64,000 nt of DNA from Flammeovirga agarivorans (GTDB lineage Bacteria; Bacteroidota; Bacteroidia; Cytophagales; Flammeovirgaceae), in the NCBI RefSeq assembly GCF_012641475.1, contig NZ_JABAIL010000009.1:162199-226198 (forward strand). The letters run 5' to 3'. Shown one piece after another: positions 63,946-64,000 of this stretch (position 1 is its first letter; each line of letters starts with the position of its first letter). The notes beneath the pieces are model-generated. The model was not told the DNA's origin. It saw only the letters and a program-made list of their open reading frames with translations, and did not search any database. The translations under genes and the position numbers were made by a program.

Positions 63946-64000
63946 ATGAAACTACCAATTGAATATAGATGGCTTAAGGCTCATAGATTTGAAGGATTGA
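63946..64000 (+). CDS. Cassette 3: start of an ORF cut by window end
   Basis: ATG at 63946, 15 bp after the crossover point, followed by 17 open codons (MKLPIEYRWLKAHRFEGL) to the last base of the window. Too short for family assignment. Its position directly after an attC-like site supports a third one-gene cassette. Confidence 0.5.
   Translation, partial: MKLPIEYRWLKAHRFEGL

Larger units (their letters stand above)
61006..64000 (+). mobile_element. Integron-like gene cassette array, continuing past the window
   Basis: Integrase gene, attI-like region, cassette 1 (62307-63047), cassette 2 (63048-63930) and the start of cassette 3 (63931). The boundaries are set by GTT cores. Each cassette opens with a 10-base sequence that is the exact reverse complement of the one opening the attC at its end (GTTAGCTTGC/GCAAGCTAAC; GTTGCCCACT/AGTGGGCAAC). 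This is the structure of excisable cassettes with G^TT crossover. Single ORFs, all forward, fill each cassette. Confidence 0.8.

Overview
The window comes from an AT-rich member of the Bacteroidota, most likely a marine Cytophagales of the Flammeovirga type (inferred from gene content, not from a marker gene). The evidence is: SusC/SusD pairs, a hybrid two-component sensor, type IX secretion C-terminal domains, many formylglycine sulfatases, Bacteroidota-type promoters (TAnnTTTG at -7), and lipoproteins with the usual lipobox. No rRNA, tRNA or CRISPR array was seen.

Region 1 (1-35557) is a polysaccharide utilization locus for what is probably a sulfated glycan. It opens with a hybrid sensor/regulator cut by the window edge. 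Then come three secreted GLUG-repeat proteins and a sulfatase. A long collinear operon follows (13532-33536): a GH2 beta-mannosidase-like enzyme, three sulfatases, a GH42-like enzyme, two SusC/SusD pairs and a DUF1735-type lipoprotein. Last is a GH71/GH99-like protein. Four transcription units share one upstream element: two copies of an ATATATCCCC-like box 21-22 bp apart, with a -7 box 33-34 bp after the second. This looks like the operator of the hybrid regulator and would define its regulon.

Region 2 (35558-41781) holds a CPBP membrane protease, an AraC-type regulator and a 1422-residue secreted caspase-fold protein with a long probable propeller tail.

Region 3 (41781-50302) holds a large minus-strand sulfatase, a DUF481-like outer membrane protein, a LacI-type regulator, a GH43 enzyme and a thioredoxin-TPR protein. 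The lacI gene lies between two promoters that share an identical 20-bp operator/-33 block at the same distance from -7. Neither promoter is followed at once by a gene of normal size, so two noncoding transcripts are likely.

Region 4 (50303-59769) holds an RND efflux operon (adaptor, pump, TolC), a secreted GH13 pullulanase-like enzyme and a FISUMP-domain lipoprotein.

Region 5 (59770-64000) is the most striking part. A tyrosine recombinase (61006-62184) is followed on the same strand by a cassette array with integron architecture: an attI-like region, two complete one-gene cassettes and the start of a third. Both attC-like sites have the same AAC-to-GTT spacing (60 bp), a shared GTTTAGC box and a shared CGGyCGACACG core. 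Each cassette starts with 10 bases that are the exact reverse complement of the 10 bases opening the attC at its own end. The recombinase lacks the insert that marks canonical IntI proteins, and the sites do not follow GTTRRRY, so this looks like a non-canonical integron-like system.
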